A stretch of DNA of 59,706 bases from an uncultured Caryophanales bacterium (lineage in GTDB: Bacteria > Bacillota_I > Bacilli_A > RF39 > UBA660). Location of the stretch: contig CAMOGG010000003.1 of the NCBI GenBank assembly GCA_946614095.1, forward strand, positions 1-59,706, in the 5' to 3' direction. Shown here in pieces: positions 34,981-43,933 of the stretch; position 1 is the stretch's first letter; the number at the start of each line of letters is the position of its first letter. The position numbers and the translations under genes are program-made. The notes under the pieces are model-generated. The model saw only the letters and a program-made list of their open reading frames with translations. It did no database searches and was not told the DNA's origin.

Positions 34981-35144
34981 ATATACATTAAATAGATGAT
35001 TAGACTAGTAGAGTTCATCGAAAATCTTTGAATCTTATCTTTGGTTGTCATAAATATAATAATAAGATATAAGTAATATTTTATAGTGTAATCAATCATT
35101 GCTAAGTTTATGAAAATATGATATTATTCTACTAGGTGAAGAAC

Positions 35145-35609
35145 ATGAATAATAGACGTAAAAATAAAAAAAAGAATATAATAAATAAAAAAAATAGGAA
35201 ATACTTATTAATACCAGTAATAATCATTATTATTATAATATTAGCTATCATAGTAGTAAGAGATAAAACTCCTAATGATGGATTAAAATATAATAAGAAT
35301 AAAAGTTTTATTAAGAAACAAGAAGTAAAAGGAATTATCTTTAAAAATATAAAATGTACTTATGATGGTAAAGATTCATTGATTAGTTATACTATGGTAA
35401 ATGAAACGAAGAATAAAATATACTTAAATAATTATGACGTTATAGTAAAAGACAAAAATAATGTTAGACTTACTAAAATAGCAGCTCATATAACACAGAC
35501 TCTTGCTCCTAAAGAATCTTTAGACATGGCTAATCAAGTAGTAGGAATAGACCTAACAGATGCCTATTACATGGAATTAAAAATAAATACAGATAAGAAG
35601 AGTAAATAA
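35145..35609 (+). CDS. Membrane-anchored protein with FxLYD-like domain
   Basis: Protein of 154 residues. A very basic N-terminus (many Lys/Asn) and one membrane segment at about 22-42 (LLIPVIIIIIIILAIIVV) are followed by a single beta domain with ISYTMVNETKNKIYLNNYDV and LAPKESLDMANQVVGIDLT, resembling FxLYD-type immunoglobulin-like domains. ATG 35145 has AGGTGA five bases upstream; GTG 35136 overlaps that site. Function unknown; probably faces the cell wall. Confidence 0.6.
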   Translation: MNNRRKNKKKNIINKKNRKYLLIPVIIIIIIILAIIVVRDKTPNDGLKYNKNKSFIKKQEVKGIIFKNIKCTYDGKDSLISYTMVNETKNKIYLNNYDVIVKDKNNVRLTKIAAHITQTLAPKESLDMANQVVGIDLTDAYYMELKINTDKKSK

Positions 35610-35628
35610 GCGAAAGCTTATTTTTTTT
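35604..35628 (+). terminator. Intrinsic terminator overlapping a gene end
   Basis: AAATAAGC and GCTTATTT pair over GAAA (stable tetraloop), followed by T-run. Confidence 0.85.
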
Positions 35629-35696
35629 ATAAAAAAGAAATAAAATAGTCTATCTATGATATAATGATAATAATAGAAAGAATAAGGGAAGTAGCT

Positions 35697-37862
35697 ATGG
35701 AAATTAAAAAAAAATACATATATAAAGATATTATATTAAAAAAGAATAGACAGTATAATATGCCTGTTTATCAAAGAACATATACTTGGGAAAATAAAAA
35801 CTGTAAACAATTATATGATGATATTAAATCATGTATCGATAATAATAGTACTCACTATTTAGGTAGTCTTGTTTATTCTCATGAATCAGAAAAACATAAA
35901 GGATCTAATTTTTATAAATATCAAATTATTGATGGACAACAACGTCTCGCAACTTTAATTCTTTTGCTAAAAGCAATCTTAGATATAGTTCCAGAAAAAG
36001 ATAATGAGACAAGAAAAAAATTAGAAAATGCAATCTATAATAAAAATTATGATGATGAATATAAACTAAAACTACAAAGTATTGATGATGATAATAAAGA
36101 ATTTAAAAAGATACTAAATAATAATATGAATAATCTAAATGAATTATCAAATGTCACAAAGAATTATAGATATTTTAAAGAACTATTAAAAACAGAACAA
36201 AAATATAATTATAAAGAAATTTTATCTGGAATCGAAAAATTAATTGTTGCAGAAATAGCTCTAGAGAAAAAAGATAGACCTCAAGTAATATTTGAAAGTA
36301 TTAACTCAACGGGAATTGAATTAAAAGATTCAGAAAAAATAAGAAATTTCTTATTAATGGGTATTTCGAATAAAGGAGCTCAAAAAACATATTTTGATAA
36401 GTATTGGGTATCTCTTACAGACATAATAGGAAATGATAATATAGAAAACTTTTTCTTTGATTATCTTGTAATGAAAAAAGGAAGCTATTTTAATAAAGAA
36501 GAATTATATGATTATTTTAAAAAACACTATTATTCTATTAATAATATAAAACAAATAGGAAAAGATATATTACGATATGCTGATTACTATCGATTAATTA
36601 TATGTAATAATTCTAATTTATATAGTAATATTACAAATAAAAAATTAGCAGTATTTAAAAAAATAAGACATAATACGATATATCCTTTCTTAATGAAGAT
36701 ATGTGATGATTACTCTGATATACAAAAGTTATATAAAACAGATGTTGATTTAACGAAAATAGAAAAAAAAGAATTAAAAAAGAGAGAAAATGAATTTAAT
36801 TTGATTATAGATTTACTTGAAAATTACGCAATTAGAAGAAATGTTTGTGAAATACCATCTAGTTCACTAAGAAGATTTTATGCATCTTTATATAATACTA
36901 TTTTTGAAAAGAAAGAATATAAAAATAATTATTTAACAGCGATTAAAACCTATTTATGTACAACGGTTAAAAATGATGCCTTTCCAAAAGACGATACTTT
37001 TATAGAAAAATTAGCAAATATCAATTTTTATAGAAGATCAAGTGTTTTAAAAGTTATTTTTAATTATATTGAAAATTCTGGAAATGAAGAGATTAACCTT
37101 GAAGATTTAACAATTGAACATATTTTTCCTCAAACTCCAGATATAGAATGGAAAATTGATTTAGGAAAAGATTTTGATGAGACAAAAAAATATTTAAATA
37201 CTTTAGGAAACTTGTCTATAACAGGATATAATGGTCAGTTATTAAATAAATCATTTAAAGAAAAAAGAGAAATACTATTAAAATTGTATCAAGATGGAGA
37301 CTTAAAAATAAAAACGATTAATGAAGAATTATTAAATAAAAAAATCCAAAAATGGAATGCCAATGCAATTAAAAAAAGAGCTTCTAGATTATCAGATTAT
37401 ATTTTAAAGAAGTATAGTTATCCAAAAGGAATTGATAATTCTTTAAAATTTAATAATTATATTGAAGAATACTATGATAATAAAGAAGAACAATTTATGA
37501 TTGATCATGATTGTCCATTACTAGGAATCAGAATAAAAGGAGAAGATTTAAAAGCAGATACTTACATGGAAGCATATTGGGAACTACTAAAGAAATTATA
37601 TAAAATAAACTCCAAATTATTAAAACAATTAGCGAAGAACAATTGGAAAATAACTTCATCAGATCGAATCTTTATTTCAACAGATAAAAGCCTTCTAAGT
37701 AATCCATTAAAAATGGAAACAAATAATAATGATAATATATATATTGATAAAACAACAAGTAGAGATTTAATCTTAAATATAATGGTATCTTTGATAAAGG
37801 AATATAAAGATGAACTAAGTATAGATGATTTTTGCCTTTTATATGACAATGAAAGATATTAG
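35697..37862 (+). CDS. GmrSD-like DUF262/DUF1524 protein (type IV restriction family)
   Basis: Protein of 721 residues. The DUF262 part (about 1-220) has YNMPVYQRTYTWENKN and the nucleotide-binding signature DGQQR at Asp 79, then RPQVIFESINSTGIELKDSE. The DUF1524 part (about 430-600) has the HNH-like EHIFPQ (His 475) and YLNTLGNLSITGYNGQLLNK. Together they form the single-chain GmrSD/BrxU-like layout, NTP-dependent nucleases that cut modified phage DNA. A further C-terminal domain of about 130 residues is unassigned. ATG 35697 with AAGGGAAG upstream. It stands alone between two terminators. Targets are inferred from the family. Confidence 0.82.
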   Translation: MEIKKKYIYKDIILKKNRQYNMPVYQRTYTWENKNCKQLYDDIKSCIDNNSTHYLGSLVYSHESEKHKGSNFYKYQIIDGQQRLATLILLLKAILDIVPEKDNETRKKLENAIYNKNYDDEYKLKLQSIDDDNKEFKKILNNNMNNLNELSNVTKNYRYFKELLKTEQKYNYKEILSGIEKLIVAEIALEKKDRPQVIFESINSTGIELKDSEKIRNFLLMGISNKGAQKTYFDKYWVSLTDIIGNDNIENFFFDYLVMKKGSYFNKEELYDYFKKHYYSINNIKQIGKDILRYADYYRLIICNNSNLYSNITNKKLAVFKKIRHNTIYPFLMKICDDYSDIQKLYKTDVDLTKIEKKELKKRENEFNLIIDLLENYAIRRNVCEIPSSSLRRFYASLYNTIFEKKEYKNNYLTAIKTYLCTTVKNDAFPKDDTFIEKLANINFYRRSSVLKVIFNYIENSGNEEINLEDLTIEHIFPQTPDIEWKIDLGKDFDETKKYLNTLGNLSITGYNGQLLNKSFKEKREILLKLYQDGDLKIKTINEELLNKKIQKWNANAIKKRASRLSDYILKKYSYPKGIDNSLKFNNYIEEYYDNKEEQFMIDHDCPLLGIRIKGEDLKADTYMEAYWELLKKLYKINSKLLKQLAKNNWKITSSDRIFISTDKSLLSNPLKMETNNNDNIYIDKTTSRDLILNIMVSLIKEYKDELSIDDFCLLYDNERY

Positions 37863-37893
37863 AAGTGAATTGCAATATAGTAATTCACTTTTT
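37863..37893 (+). terminator. Intrinsic terminator
   Basis: AAGTGAATT and AATTCACTT pair over ten bases, followed by TTTTT. Confidence 0.8.
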
Positions 37894-37922
37894 ATGATAT
37901 AATCAAAGAAGAAGGTGAATAT

Positions 37923-39395
37923 ATGAAATTATCAAAGTCTAAGTATTGTAATGCATTTCAATGTATGAAAATATTATGGTTAATGGAATATAAACCAGAA
38001 GAAAAAGAAGAAATTGAGAATGATTCTGTTTTAAAAAATGGAACAGAAGTAGGAGAAGTTGCGAAAGCATTATTTGGTGATTACATTGATATTCCTTATC
38101 AGGATTTAAAAGAAATGATAAAATTAACAAAAGAAGCAATCAATAATAATGATAAATGTAATATTGCAGAAGCATCTTTTTCTTATCAAGATAATTTCTG
38201 TAGTGTAGATATACTAAAGAAGAATCGTAATCATTATGAAATTTATGAAGTAAAAAGTTCTACTTCTATAAAAGAAATCTATAAAGAAGATATCTCTTAT
38301 CAGTATTATATTTTAACTAATTTAGGATATCATGTAGATAAAGCATGTCTTGTCCATATCAATAGAGAATATAAGAAACAAGGTCCATTAGAATTAGATA
38401 AATTATTTCAAATAGAAGACTTAACAAGTATTGCGAAAGAAAAGAAGGAAGATGTAGAAAGAAAAATAAAAGAGATAAATCAGTATATGGAAAAAGAAGA
38501 AGAAAAAGATATTATAGGAAAACAGTGTTTTGATCCGTATCCATGTCCTTTCTTTTCATACTGTACAAAGGAGTTGGATTCTCCAAATGTCTTTGACTTA
38601 GTTGGATTAAATATCAATCAAAAATTAAAATATTATCGGGAAGGAATTACTTCATTTAAAGATTTATTAAAAGAAGATATAAGTGATAAAGTAAAAGAAC
38701 AAATTGAGTATGAAATAAATGAAAAAGAAGATAAATTTGAAAAAGAAGCAATGAAAGAATTTATGAATACTCTATCTTTTCCTCTTTATTTTTTAGACTT
38801 TGAAACATATCAACAGACAATTCCTTTATATGATGGAATTCATCCTTATGAACAGATTCCTTTTCAATATTCTATTCACTATATTGAAAAAGAAAATGAA
38901 GAAGTAAAACATAAAGAGTTTCTAGCAATACCAGGTATGGATCCAAGAGAAGAATTAGCGAAATCTTTAGTAAAAGATATTCCGGAAAATGTTTGTGTTT
39001 TAGCTTATAATATGGGATTTGAAAAATCAGTAATCAAAACTCTAGCAGAACAATTTCCATATCTATCCAATCATCTATTAAATATAAGAGATAATATAAA
39101 AGATTTAATGATTCCATTTAAAAATAGAAATTATTATACAAAAGATATGAAAGGAAAGTATTCCATTAAATATGTTCTACCTGCACTATTTCCAGATGAT
39201 CCATCTCTTAATTATCATAATCTAGAAGAAATTCATAATGGATCAGAAGCTATGTCAGCTTTTGCAACAATGCATAAATTATCAACAGAAGATCAAGAAA
39301 TACTAAGAAAGAATTTATTAAAATACTGTGAATTAGATACCTATGCTATGGTAAAAATCTATGATAAAATAAAGAAAAAACTAAGATGTAACTAA
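37923..39395 (+). CDS. DUF2779 protein: Cas4-like nuclease plus DnaQ-like exonuclease
   Basis: Protein of 490 residues. The N-terminal half has Cas4/RecB-type features: a Cys near residue 9-14, AEASFSYQDNFCSVDILKKN with the catalytic Asp, YEIYEVKSSTS (E-x-K) and a late cluster CFDPYPCPFFSYC, suggesting an iron-sulphur PD-(D/E)XK nuclease. The C-terminal half is DUF2779, an RNase-H-like 3'-5' exonuclease fold with YFLDFETYQ (DxE) and YCELDTYAMVKIYD at the end (final Asp). Function in DNA processing is expected; no Cas genes or CRISPR array are near, so a CRISPR role is not supported here. Confidence 0.8.
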   Translation: MKLSKSKYCNAFQCMKILWLMEYKPEEKEEIENDSVLKNGTEVGEVAKALFGDYIDIPYQDLKEMIKLTKEAINNNDKCNIAEASFSYQDNFCSVDILKKNRNHYEIYEVKSSTSIKEIYKEDISYQYYILTNLGYHVDKACLVHINREYKKQGPLELDKLFQIEDLTSIAKEKKEDVERKIKEINQYMEKEEEKDIIGKQCFDPYPCPFFSYCTKELDSPNVFDLVGLNINQKLKYYREGITSFKDLLKEDISDKVKEQIEYEINEKEDKFEKEAMKEFMNTLSFPLYFLDFETYQQTIPLYDGIHPYEQIPFQYSIHYIEKENEEVKHKEFLAIPGMDPREELAKSLVKDIPENVCVLAYNMGFEKSVIKTLAEQFPYLSNHLLNIRDNIKDLMIPFKNRNYYTKDMKGKYSIKYVLPALFPDDPSLNYHNLEEIHNGSEAMSAFATMHKLSTEDQEILRKNLLKYCELDTYAMVKIYDKIKKKLRCN

Positions 39396-39426
39396 AAAAA
39401 TGAATAAGTCTAGAAAAGAGTTGACT

Positions 39427-39846
39427 ATGATGAAGAAAAGAATAAAAATATTTCTAGAGAAGGAAACTACTCTAGAAAAAGAATTCTTGATAATAATGAT
39501 TTCCTTATTTTGCCTTTTCCTTTATCTCTCCTTCTATGATAAAATTCATCTTATAATTCCAAATTTGTACAATCGTATTACCGATTTGAATGGAAATATC
39601 ATATTAAGCAAAATAGATAAAATCGCTTATAAATATGCAATTATAATATCAATAATAAAAATAGTTTTAAATAGCACCTTAATAATTTCTGTCTTAATCG
39701 GATTCATAAAACTATTTTTTGATAAAAAAAGTAAACTACTAGCAAAGATCATTAGAGTGATAAGATTATACTTTATGAGCTATGTTATAGTATTAGCTTT
39801 AGGAACAGTATCCTTAATATTATTTAAAATTGTATATCATGTATAA
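39427..39846 (+). CDS. Small membrane protein, three segments
   Basis: Protein of 139 residues with membrane segments near 20-38, 72-100 and 112-136. No family recognised. ATG 39427 follows AAAAGAG at a spacing of six; ATG 39400, four bases after the DUF2779 stop, is an alternative that would add nine residues. It may share the DUF2779 transcript. Confidence 0.5.
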   Translation: MMKKRIKIFLEKETTLEKEFLIIMISLFCLFLYLSFYDKIHLIIPNLYNRITDLNGNIILSKIDKIAYKYAIIISIIKIVLNSTLIISVLIGFIKLFFDKKSKLLAKIIRVIRLYFMSYVIVLALGTVSLILFKIVYHV

Positions 39847-39945
39847 TGATGTTTGGTTTTTACAGTAACTATTCTTTTAAATACAAAGTAATATCATAAT
39901 AAAATGATATAAAAATAACAATAAAATTCTAATAAGGAGGAATAT

Positions 39946-40467
39946 ATGGAATTATTAGATATCTATGATGATAAAGGAAATAAAACAGGAAGAACCGTGA
40001 TTAGAGGAGATAAAACGGAAAAGCTTAGTCCTCATGAACATATCGCAGTAGCAGTAATCTTTATTGAAAATGACCAAGGAGAATACTTAATTCAAAAAAC
40101 ATCAAAAGAAAAAGGAGGAGAGTACTCATCAACTGGTGGTCATATTGATCATAATGAAACTCCACTAAGTACCATTCAAAGAGAAGTAAAAGAAGAATTA
40201 GGAATAAATATAGAAAATGAAGTATTAGAAGAATATGGATTTATTTCCTATAATATGCCACTCTTTTATTTATTTTACTGGAAGAAGAATATTGATATAG
40301 AAGAGATAAAAGTTCAAAAAGAAGAAGTAGACTATGTAACATATTTATCAAAGCAGGAAATAGAAGACCTCATAAAAAATGGAGAAATGTTGCCATCTCA
40401 TGGATTCCTTTTTCAAAAATTACAAAGTAAAAAAACAAAGAACTATCAGAGAATAAAGAGACAATAA
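39946..40467 (+). CDS. Nudix hydrolase (YfcD/IDI-like)
   Basis: Protein of 173 residues. The Nudix box GGHIDHNETPLSTIQREVKE then ELGI is complete (Gx5Ex7REUxEExGU). The opening LLDIYDDKGNKTGRTVIRGD is that of the isopentenyl-diphosphate-isomerase-like Nudix subgroup, which hydrolyses nucleotide or related diphosphates; the substrate is unknown. Single gene with AAGGAGG before the start and a terminator built into the end. Confidence 0.88.
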   Translation: MELLDIYDDKGNKTGRTVIRGDKTEKLSPHEHIAVAVIFIENDQGEYLIQKTSKEKGGEYSSTGGHIDHNETPLSTIQREVKEELGINIENEVLEEYGFISYNMPLFYLFYWKKNIDIEEIKVQKEEVDYVTYLSKQEIEDLIKNGEMLPSHGFLFQKLQSKKTKNYQRIKRQ

Positions 40468-40480
40468 GTCTCTTTTTCTT
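40455..40480 (+). terminator. Intrinsic terminator overlapping a gene end
   Basis: AAAGAGAC and GTCTCTTT pair over AATAA, followed by TTCTTT. Confidence 0.75.
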
Positions 40481-40535
40481 TACTTTTTAGAAAAAATCGA
40501 TTATAATAGTAAGCCATCTATAGGTGGTGTTTGGT

Positions 40536-41078
40536 ATGAATAAAAGAGCAAATTTATATTTAGATATATACGAATTTATAGCATTTATTCTTTCCCTATC
40601 TTGTATAGGGCTTTGTATGACATTAGGAGAATTATCTTTTCCTGTACCAGTAATATTGAACTATATTATTTTAGGAATTGGTGCATTATCTGCTATCATT
40701 TTTATATCCATAGAAGTTTTCTTGTTTTTACTGATGAAGACAAAATCTAGAATATTTTATCTTTTATTTATGATAATAGATGTTGTATGTGCAATCTTTA
40801 TCAATCGAATGATTCCGTTCTCAGCATTTTTAGTTTTTATTTTCTTCAGTATGATGAAAGATATCATAAGAATTAAACTAGTAGATAAATTATATATACC
40901 TAGAGAATTCAATCGTTATTGTAGAATGTTTAACATCAAAGTAAAAGATTTTCCTAAGAAACGTAAAGTAACATCTACACCAAAGAAAGAAAAAGAACAA
41001 GTAAAAGTAAAAGTAGAAAAACCAATATATGTAACAGAAACAAAGAAAAACAGTAAATCTGACAAAAGTTTTGCCTAA
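40536..41078 (+). CDS. Membrane protein with basic C-terminal tail
   Basis: Protein of 180 residues: four membrane segments in the first 110 residues (YEFIAFILSLSCIGLCMTLG, VILNYIILGIGALSAIIFIS onward), then a Lys-rich cytoplasmic tail (VTSTPKKEKEQVKVKVEKP). Unrecognised. ATG 40536 follows TAGGTGGTG; in-frame GTG codons upstream overlap this site. TTATAAT lies at 40501-40507. Confidence 0.55.
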   Translation: MNKRANLYLDIYEFIAFILSLSCIGLCMTLGELSFPVPVILNYIILGIGALSAIIFISIEVFLFLLMKTKSRIFYLLFMIIDVVCAIFINRMIPFSAFLVFIFFSMMKDIIRIKLVDKLYIPREFNRYCRMFNIKVKDFPKKRKVTSTPKKEKEQVKVKVEKPIYVTETKKNSKSDKSFA

Positions 41079-41108
41079 AAGGTATCCAAATAAGGATATC
41101 TTTTCTTT
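41077..41108 (+). terminator. Intrinsic terminator
   Basis: AAAAGGTATCC and GGATATCTTTT pair over AAATAA (one G-T pair), followed by a T-run. Resembles the TATCCACA hairpins but lacks CACA. Confidence 0.75.
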
Positions 41109-41154
41109 TTTTAGAAGAAAAGTATGATATAATGAACACAATAGGAGGGATAAA

Positions 41155-41655
41155 ATGATATTAACAGTAAATAATATTACAACTACAAAAGAAGAACTTG
41201 AAAAATTAGATCGTACAGATCCATATAATGTGATTGGGGGATATATTCAATCCATTACAGAATTTGATTCTAAAAATCCAGATATTTTCTATGAAAAATT
41301 ACAAGTATTAGAAGGAACATATCAACCATTAAGTGCTATTATGAAACAAAATATCAAAGATAGAATGATGCAAAATGACAAATATTCTTACATAGGAAAA
41401 TCATATTTTAAAGGCTCAACTCCAGAAAATGACTATACTCCAACAGAACCATATCAAATAGAAATAACTGAAAATCCATATACAGATGCAGAAGAAGGAT
41501 ATAAAAAACTATTTGTTCAAAGTGGAGGAGCAGATAATCCAAGAGGAATCACACTAAGACTTGCGAAAGATGGGAATTATTACATATGGAGTGATTCTTT
41601 CATGGGAACATTAGCAGATATTAGGCCATTAGAGTCTACCAATCCATGGGTTTAA
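41155..41655 (+). CDS. DUF6935-like cytoplasmic protein
   Basis: Protein of 166 residues, soluble. YSYIGKSYFKGSTPENDYTP, then GGADNPRGITLRLAKDGNYY and a final NPWV match what I recall of DUF6935 proteins; the label is from memory and moderate. These proteins often occur near zinc-ribbon or small membrane proteins, as here (zinc-ribbon gene 35 bases downstream). Function unknown. AGGAGGGAT precedes ATG, and TGATATAAT lies upstream. Confidence 0.6.
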   Translation: MILTVNNITTTKEELEKLDRTDPYNVIGGYIQSITEFDSKNPDIFYEKLQVLEGTYQPLSAIMKQNIKDRMMQNDKYSYIGKSYFKGSTPENDYTPTEPYQIEITENPYTDAEEGYKKLFVQSGGADNPRGITLRLAKDGNYYIWSDSFMGTLADIRPLESTNPWV

Positions 41656-41689
41656 TAAAATAATAAATAGATAAAGGGGAGAAGTTACA

Positions 41690-42187
41690 ATGTTTTGTCG
41701 AAATTGTGGAGAAAAATTAGAAGATGGTGATAGGTTCTGTATAAAATGTGGAACACCCATAGTACAACAACATGAAATAGGAAACATAATTCAAGAGGAA
41801 AATAATTCCAATAATCAGTTAAACCAATTGAATCCTACTGTAGTAAATAATAAAGTAATAGATAATAATATGTCAGAAGAAGATAAAAAGAATGCAAATA
41901 TGCTCTGCATTATATCATTAATATTAACTTATGGGTCTGGAATATTTCCTATATTTTCAGTACTAGAAAATCCTGATTCTAATAATATTTTTAGTATTCT
42001 TTGTAGTATGGGACCTTTGATTGGCTTAGTATTAATGATAATAGCAAGAATAAAATATCCAAATAGTAAATTTGCAAAAGTAGTAATGTGGATATATATC
42101 ATTAATATTATCATTATGATGATTGGACTTCTGCTATTAATAATAACTTGTTATGCTGCAATTCAATCTTGTAGCGGAATGGGATAA
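41690..42187 (+). CDS. Zinc-ribbon membrane protein
   Basis: Protein of 165 residues. N-terminal zinc ribbon FCRNCGEKLEDGDRFCIKCG (Cys 3, 6, 18, 21), an Asn/Gln-rich linker to about 55 and three membrane segments to the end. Same general plan as DUF4190/DUF2116-type proteins of Firmicutes; no function assigned. It ends two bases before the Lgt-like gene and is probably cotranscribed with it and with 41155. Confidence 0.7.
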   Translation: MFCRNCGEKLEDGDRFCIKCGTPIVQQHEIGNIIQEENNSNNQLNQLNPTVVNNKVIDNNMSEEDKKNANMLCIISLILTYGSGIFPIFSVLENPDSNNIFSILCSMGPLIGLVLMIIARIKYPNSKFAKVVMWIYIINIIIMMIGLLLLIITCYAAIQSCSGMG

Positions 42188-42189
42188 AA

Positions 42190-42873
42190 ATGATTATTCA
42201 CCAAATAAAATTTCCTATTTATGGAATAATTATTTTCCTATCAATAATAATTGGAATGATTTACATTTATCATTCACTAAAAAAAAATCATTATCAAGAT
42301 AAAAACATTTTATTATATTTTCTAATGTATGTAGCCTTCTCAATTATAATTGGAAAAATATATACGATGATTACAAGTCCAGAACAAAATAATATCATAA
42401 CTGCAGGACTATCTTCTTATGGAGGGTTAATAGGAGTGATTCTTTCTGCTTTTATCTTTGAAAAAATATTACCATTAAATAATCAGTTAATAAAATATTC
42501 CATTCTTTCCCTTCCTTTAGTATATAGCCTATCTAAAATTGCTTGTTTTATTGTAGGATGCTGTAATGGGATACCTTATAGTAGATTTGGATATGTAATA
42601 TATAAGGAAGGATTAAATATTCCACAATTTCCAATTCAAATAGTAGAAACAATTGTTTTTTTAGGAGTATTCTTAATCTGTAACATTTATCGTGAAAAGA
42701 AAAATATAATATTTTGGACCATAATATCATCTGCCAGTATAAAATTTCTATTAGATTATTTGAGATACGATCATTTAGAAAAGATGATAACAAATAATCA
42801 AATTTTTAGTATTATTATCATTATAATAGTAGGAGTAGTTTTCTCTTTTCATAATTTAAAAAATCATATATAA
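42190..42873 (+). CDS. Lgt-like membrane transferase paralogue
   Basis: Protein of 227 residues with seven predicted membrane segments. AGLSSYGGLIGVILSAFIFE corresponds to the Lgt segment around its HGGL/SYGG region, and ACFIVGCCNGIPY to the GRxGNFxNGE region, here in the Cys-rich form found in Lgt paralogues; PIQIVETIVFLG follows. True Lgt attaches diacylglycerol to lipoprotein Cys; the missing Arg/Asn/Glu of the signature makes that activity doubtful. It precedes another SipW-type exported protein (42901). Confidence 0.65.
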   Translation: MIIHQIKFPIYGIIIFLSIIIGMIYIYHSLKKNHYQDKNILLYFLMYVAFSIIIGKIYTMITSPEQNNIITAGLSSYGGLIGVILSAFIFEKILPLNNQLIKYSILSLPLVYSLSKIACFIVGCCNGIPYSRFGYVIYKEGLNIPQFPIQIVETIVFLGVFLICNIYREKKNIIFWTIISSASIKFLLDYLRYDHLEKMITNNQIFSIIIIIIVGVVFSFHNLKNHI

Positions 42874-42900
42874 TGATAATAGAAAATATGGAGTGATAAC

Positions 42901-43902
42901 ATGCCTAGAAAAAAAACAAAAAAAGAACTAGAAAAAGAGAAAAGACGAAAAAGAACAATACTATTGTTAATTCTTTTACTATTAACAGGAATACTTGGAA
43001 CTGTAACATATGCTTGGTTTTCTTCCAATATGAAATTAACAATAGATGCAATGGATATTAATATTGATACGATGTCAGGAATTCAGGTATCAGTAGATGG
43101 AATAAAATGGAGCAATAATGTAACCAAAGATGATATCGTAAATGCCTATAAAACATATCCATCTGCAACAAATCAATTACCAGAAACATTAGCTGGCTGT
43201 TCTACAGATGGGAGTGCTTCCGGTAAAACAATGAATATGTTTTATGGAGATACAAGGCTACATGGAGATGAAGGATACTTTTTAACCGCAACAAAACAAA
43301 CAGAGATTAATTGTGTCGGAGATGAGCAGTGTCAAGGAAAGCACTATATTGCCTTTGATATTTTTATTCTCCTAAACCAAGATACAAATTTAGTTGTTAC
43401 TGGAGAATCTTTTGTAAACAACAAAAGTGAAGAAATCCAAGGCGGAGAAAATAGTGCAAGAATTGGATTTGTAAATTTAGGAACGACAACGGATACTGTA
43501 AATGGTGTCGGAGCCCAATCATTAGGAAATGCAACAGGAAGTGTGATATGGGAACCAAATTATGATACTCATACAGAACATGGAGTAGAAAATGCTCAAA
43601 AAATATATGGAATAACAACCTCTCAGACAGGAGGGCAAAGATTACCATATAAAGGAATTAATAGTGAAATAACAGGAAAAGGGGTAAACATTTCAGCTAC
43701 AGATTCTAGTCCATACTTCACTTCAGTGAATCCTCAAATATCTACTCCAAAAGGATTTACAACAGATCAAGATATGGCATCTTTCTCAAGAGGAATTACA
43801 AAACTAAGAATTTATTTTTGGCTAGAAGGACAAGATGTAGATTTAGAAAACAAAGTAAGTGGTGGACAATTAGAATTTAAATTAGAAATGGCAATCAAAT
43901 AA
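42901..43902 (+). CDS. Large TasA/camelysin-like exported protein
   Basis: Protein of 333 residues. A highly basic start (PRKKTKKELEKEKRRKRT) and hydrophobic ILLLILLLLTGILGTVTYAW followed by FSSN is a SipW-type signal peptide. The mature part is beta-rich, opening with KLTIDAMDINIDTMSGIQVS, then a CSTDGSAS-like loop and the pair NCVGDEQCQGK, so disulphides are possible. It should be a substrate of the SipW-type peptidase at 26241, which is encoded 16 kb away. A terminator follows directly. Confidence 0.7.
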   Translation: MPRKKTKKELEKEKRRKRTILLLILLLLTGILGTVTYAWFSSNMKLTIDAMDINIDTMSGIQVSVDGIKWSNNVTKDDIVNAYKTYPSATNQLPETLAGCSTDGSASGKTMNMFYGDTRLHGDEGYFLTATKQTEINCVGDEQCQGKHYIAFDIFILLNQDTNLVVTGESFVNNKSEEIQGGENSARIGFVNLGTTTDTVNGVGAQSLGNATGSVIWEPNYDTHTEHGVENAQKIYGITTSQTGGQRLPYKGINSEITGKGVNISATDSSPYFTSVNPQISTPKGFTTDQDMASFSRGITKLRIYFWLEGQDVDLENKVSGGQLEFKLEMAIK

Positions 43903-43933
43903 AAAATCTAACAAAACAGTTAGATTTTTTTAA
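43902..43933. terminator. Bidirectional terminator
   Basis: AAAAAATCTAAC and GTTAGATTTTTT pair over AAAACA; separates two convergent genes. Confidence 0.9.

Noticed and set aside
42190..42873. Genuine Lgt (prolipoprotein diacylglyceryl transferase)
   Set aside because: The core Arg/Asn/Glu signature is replaced by a Cys-rich version, so only an Lgt-like label is justified.
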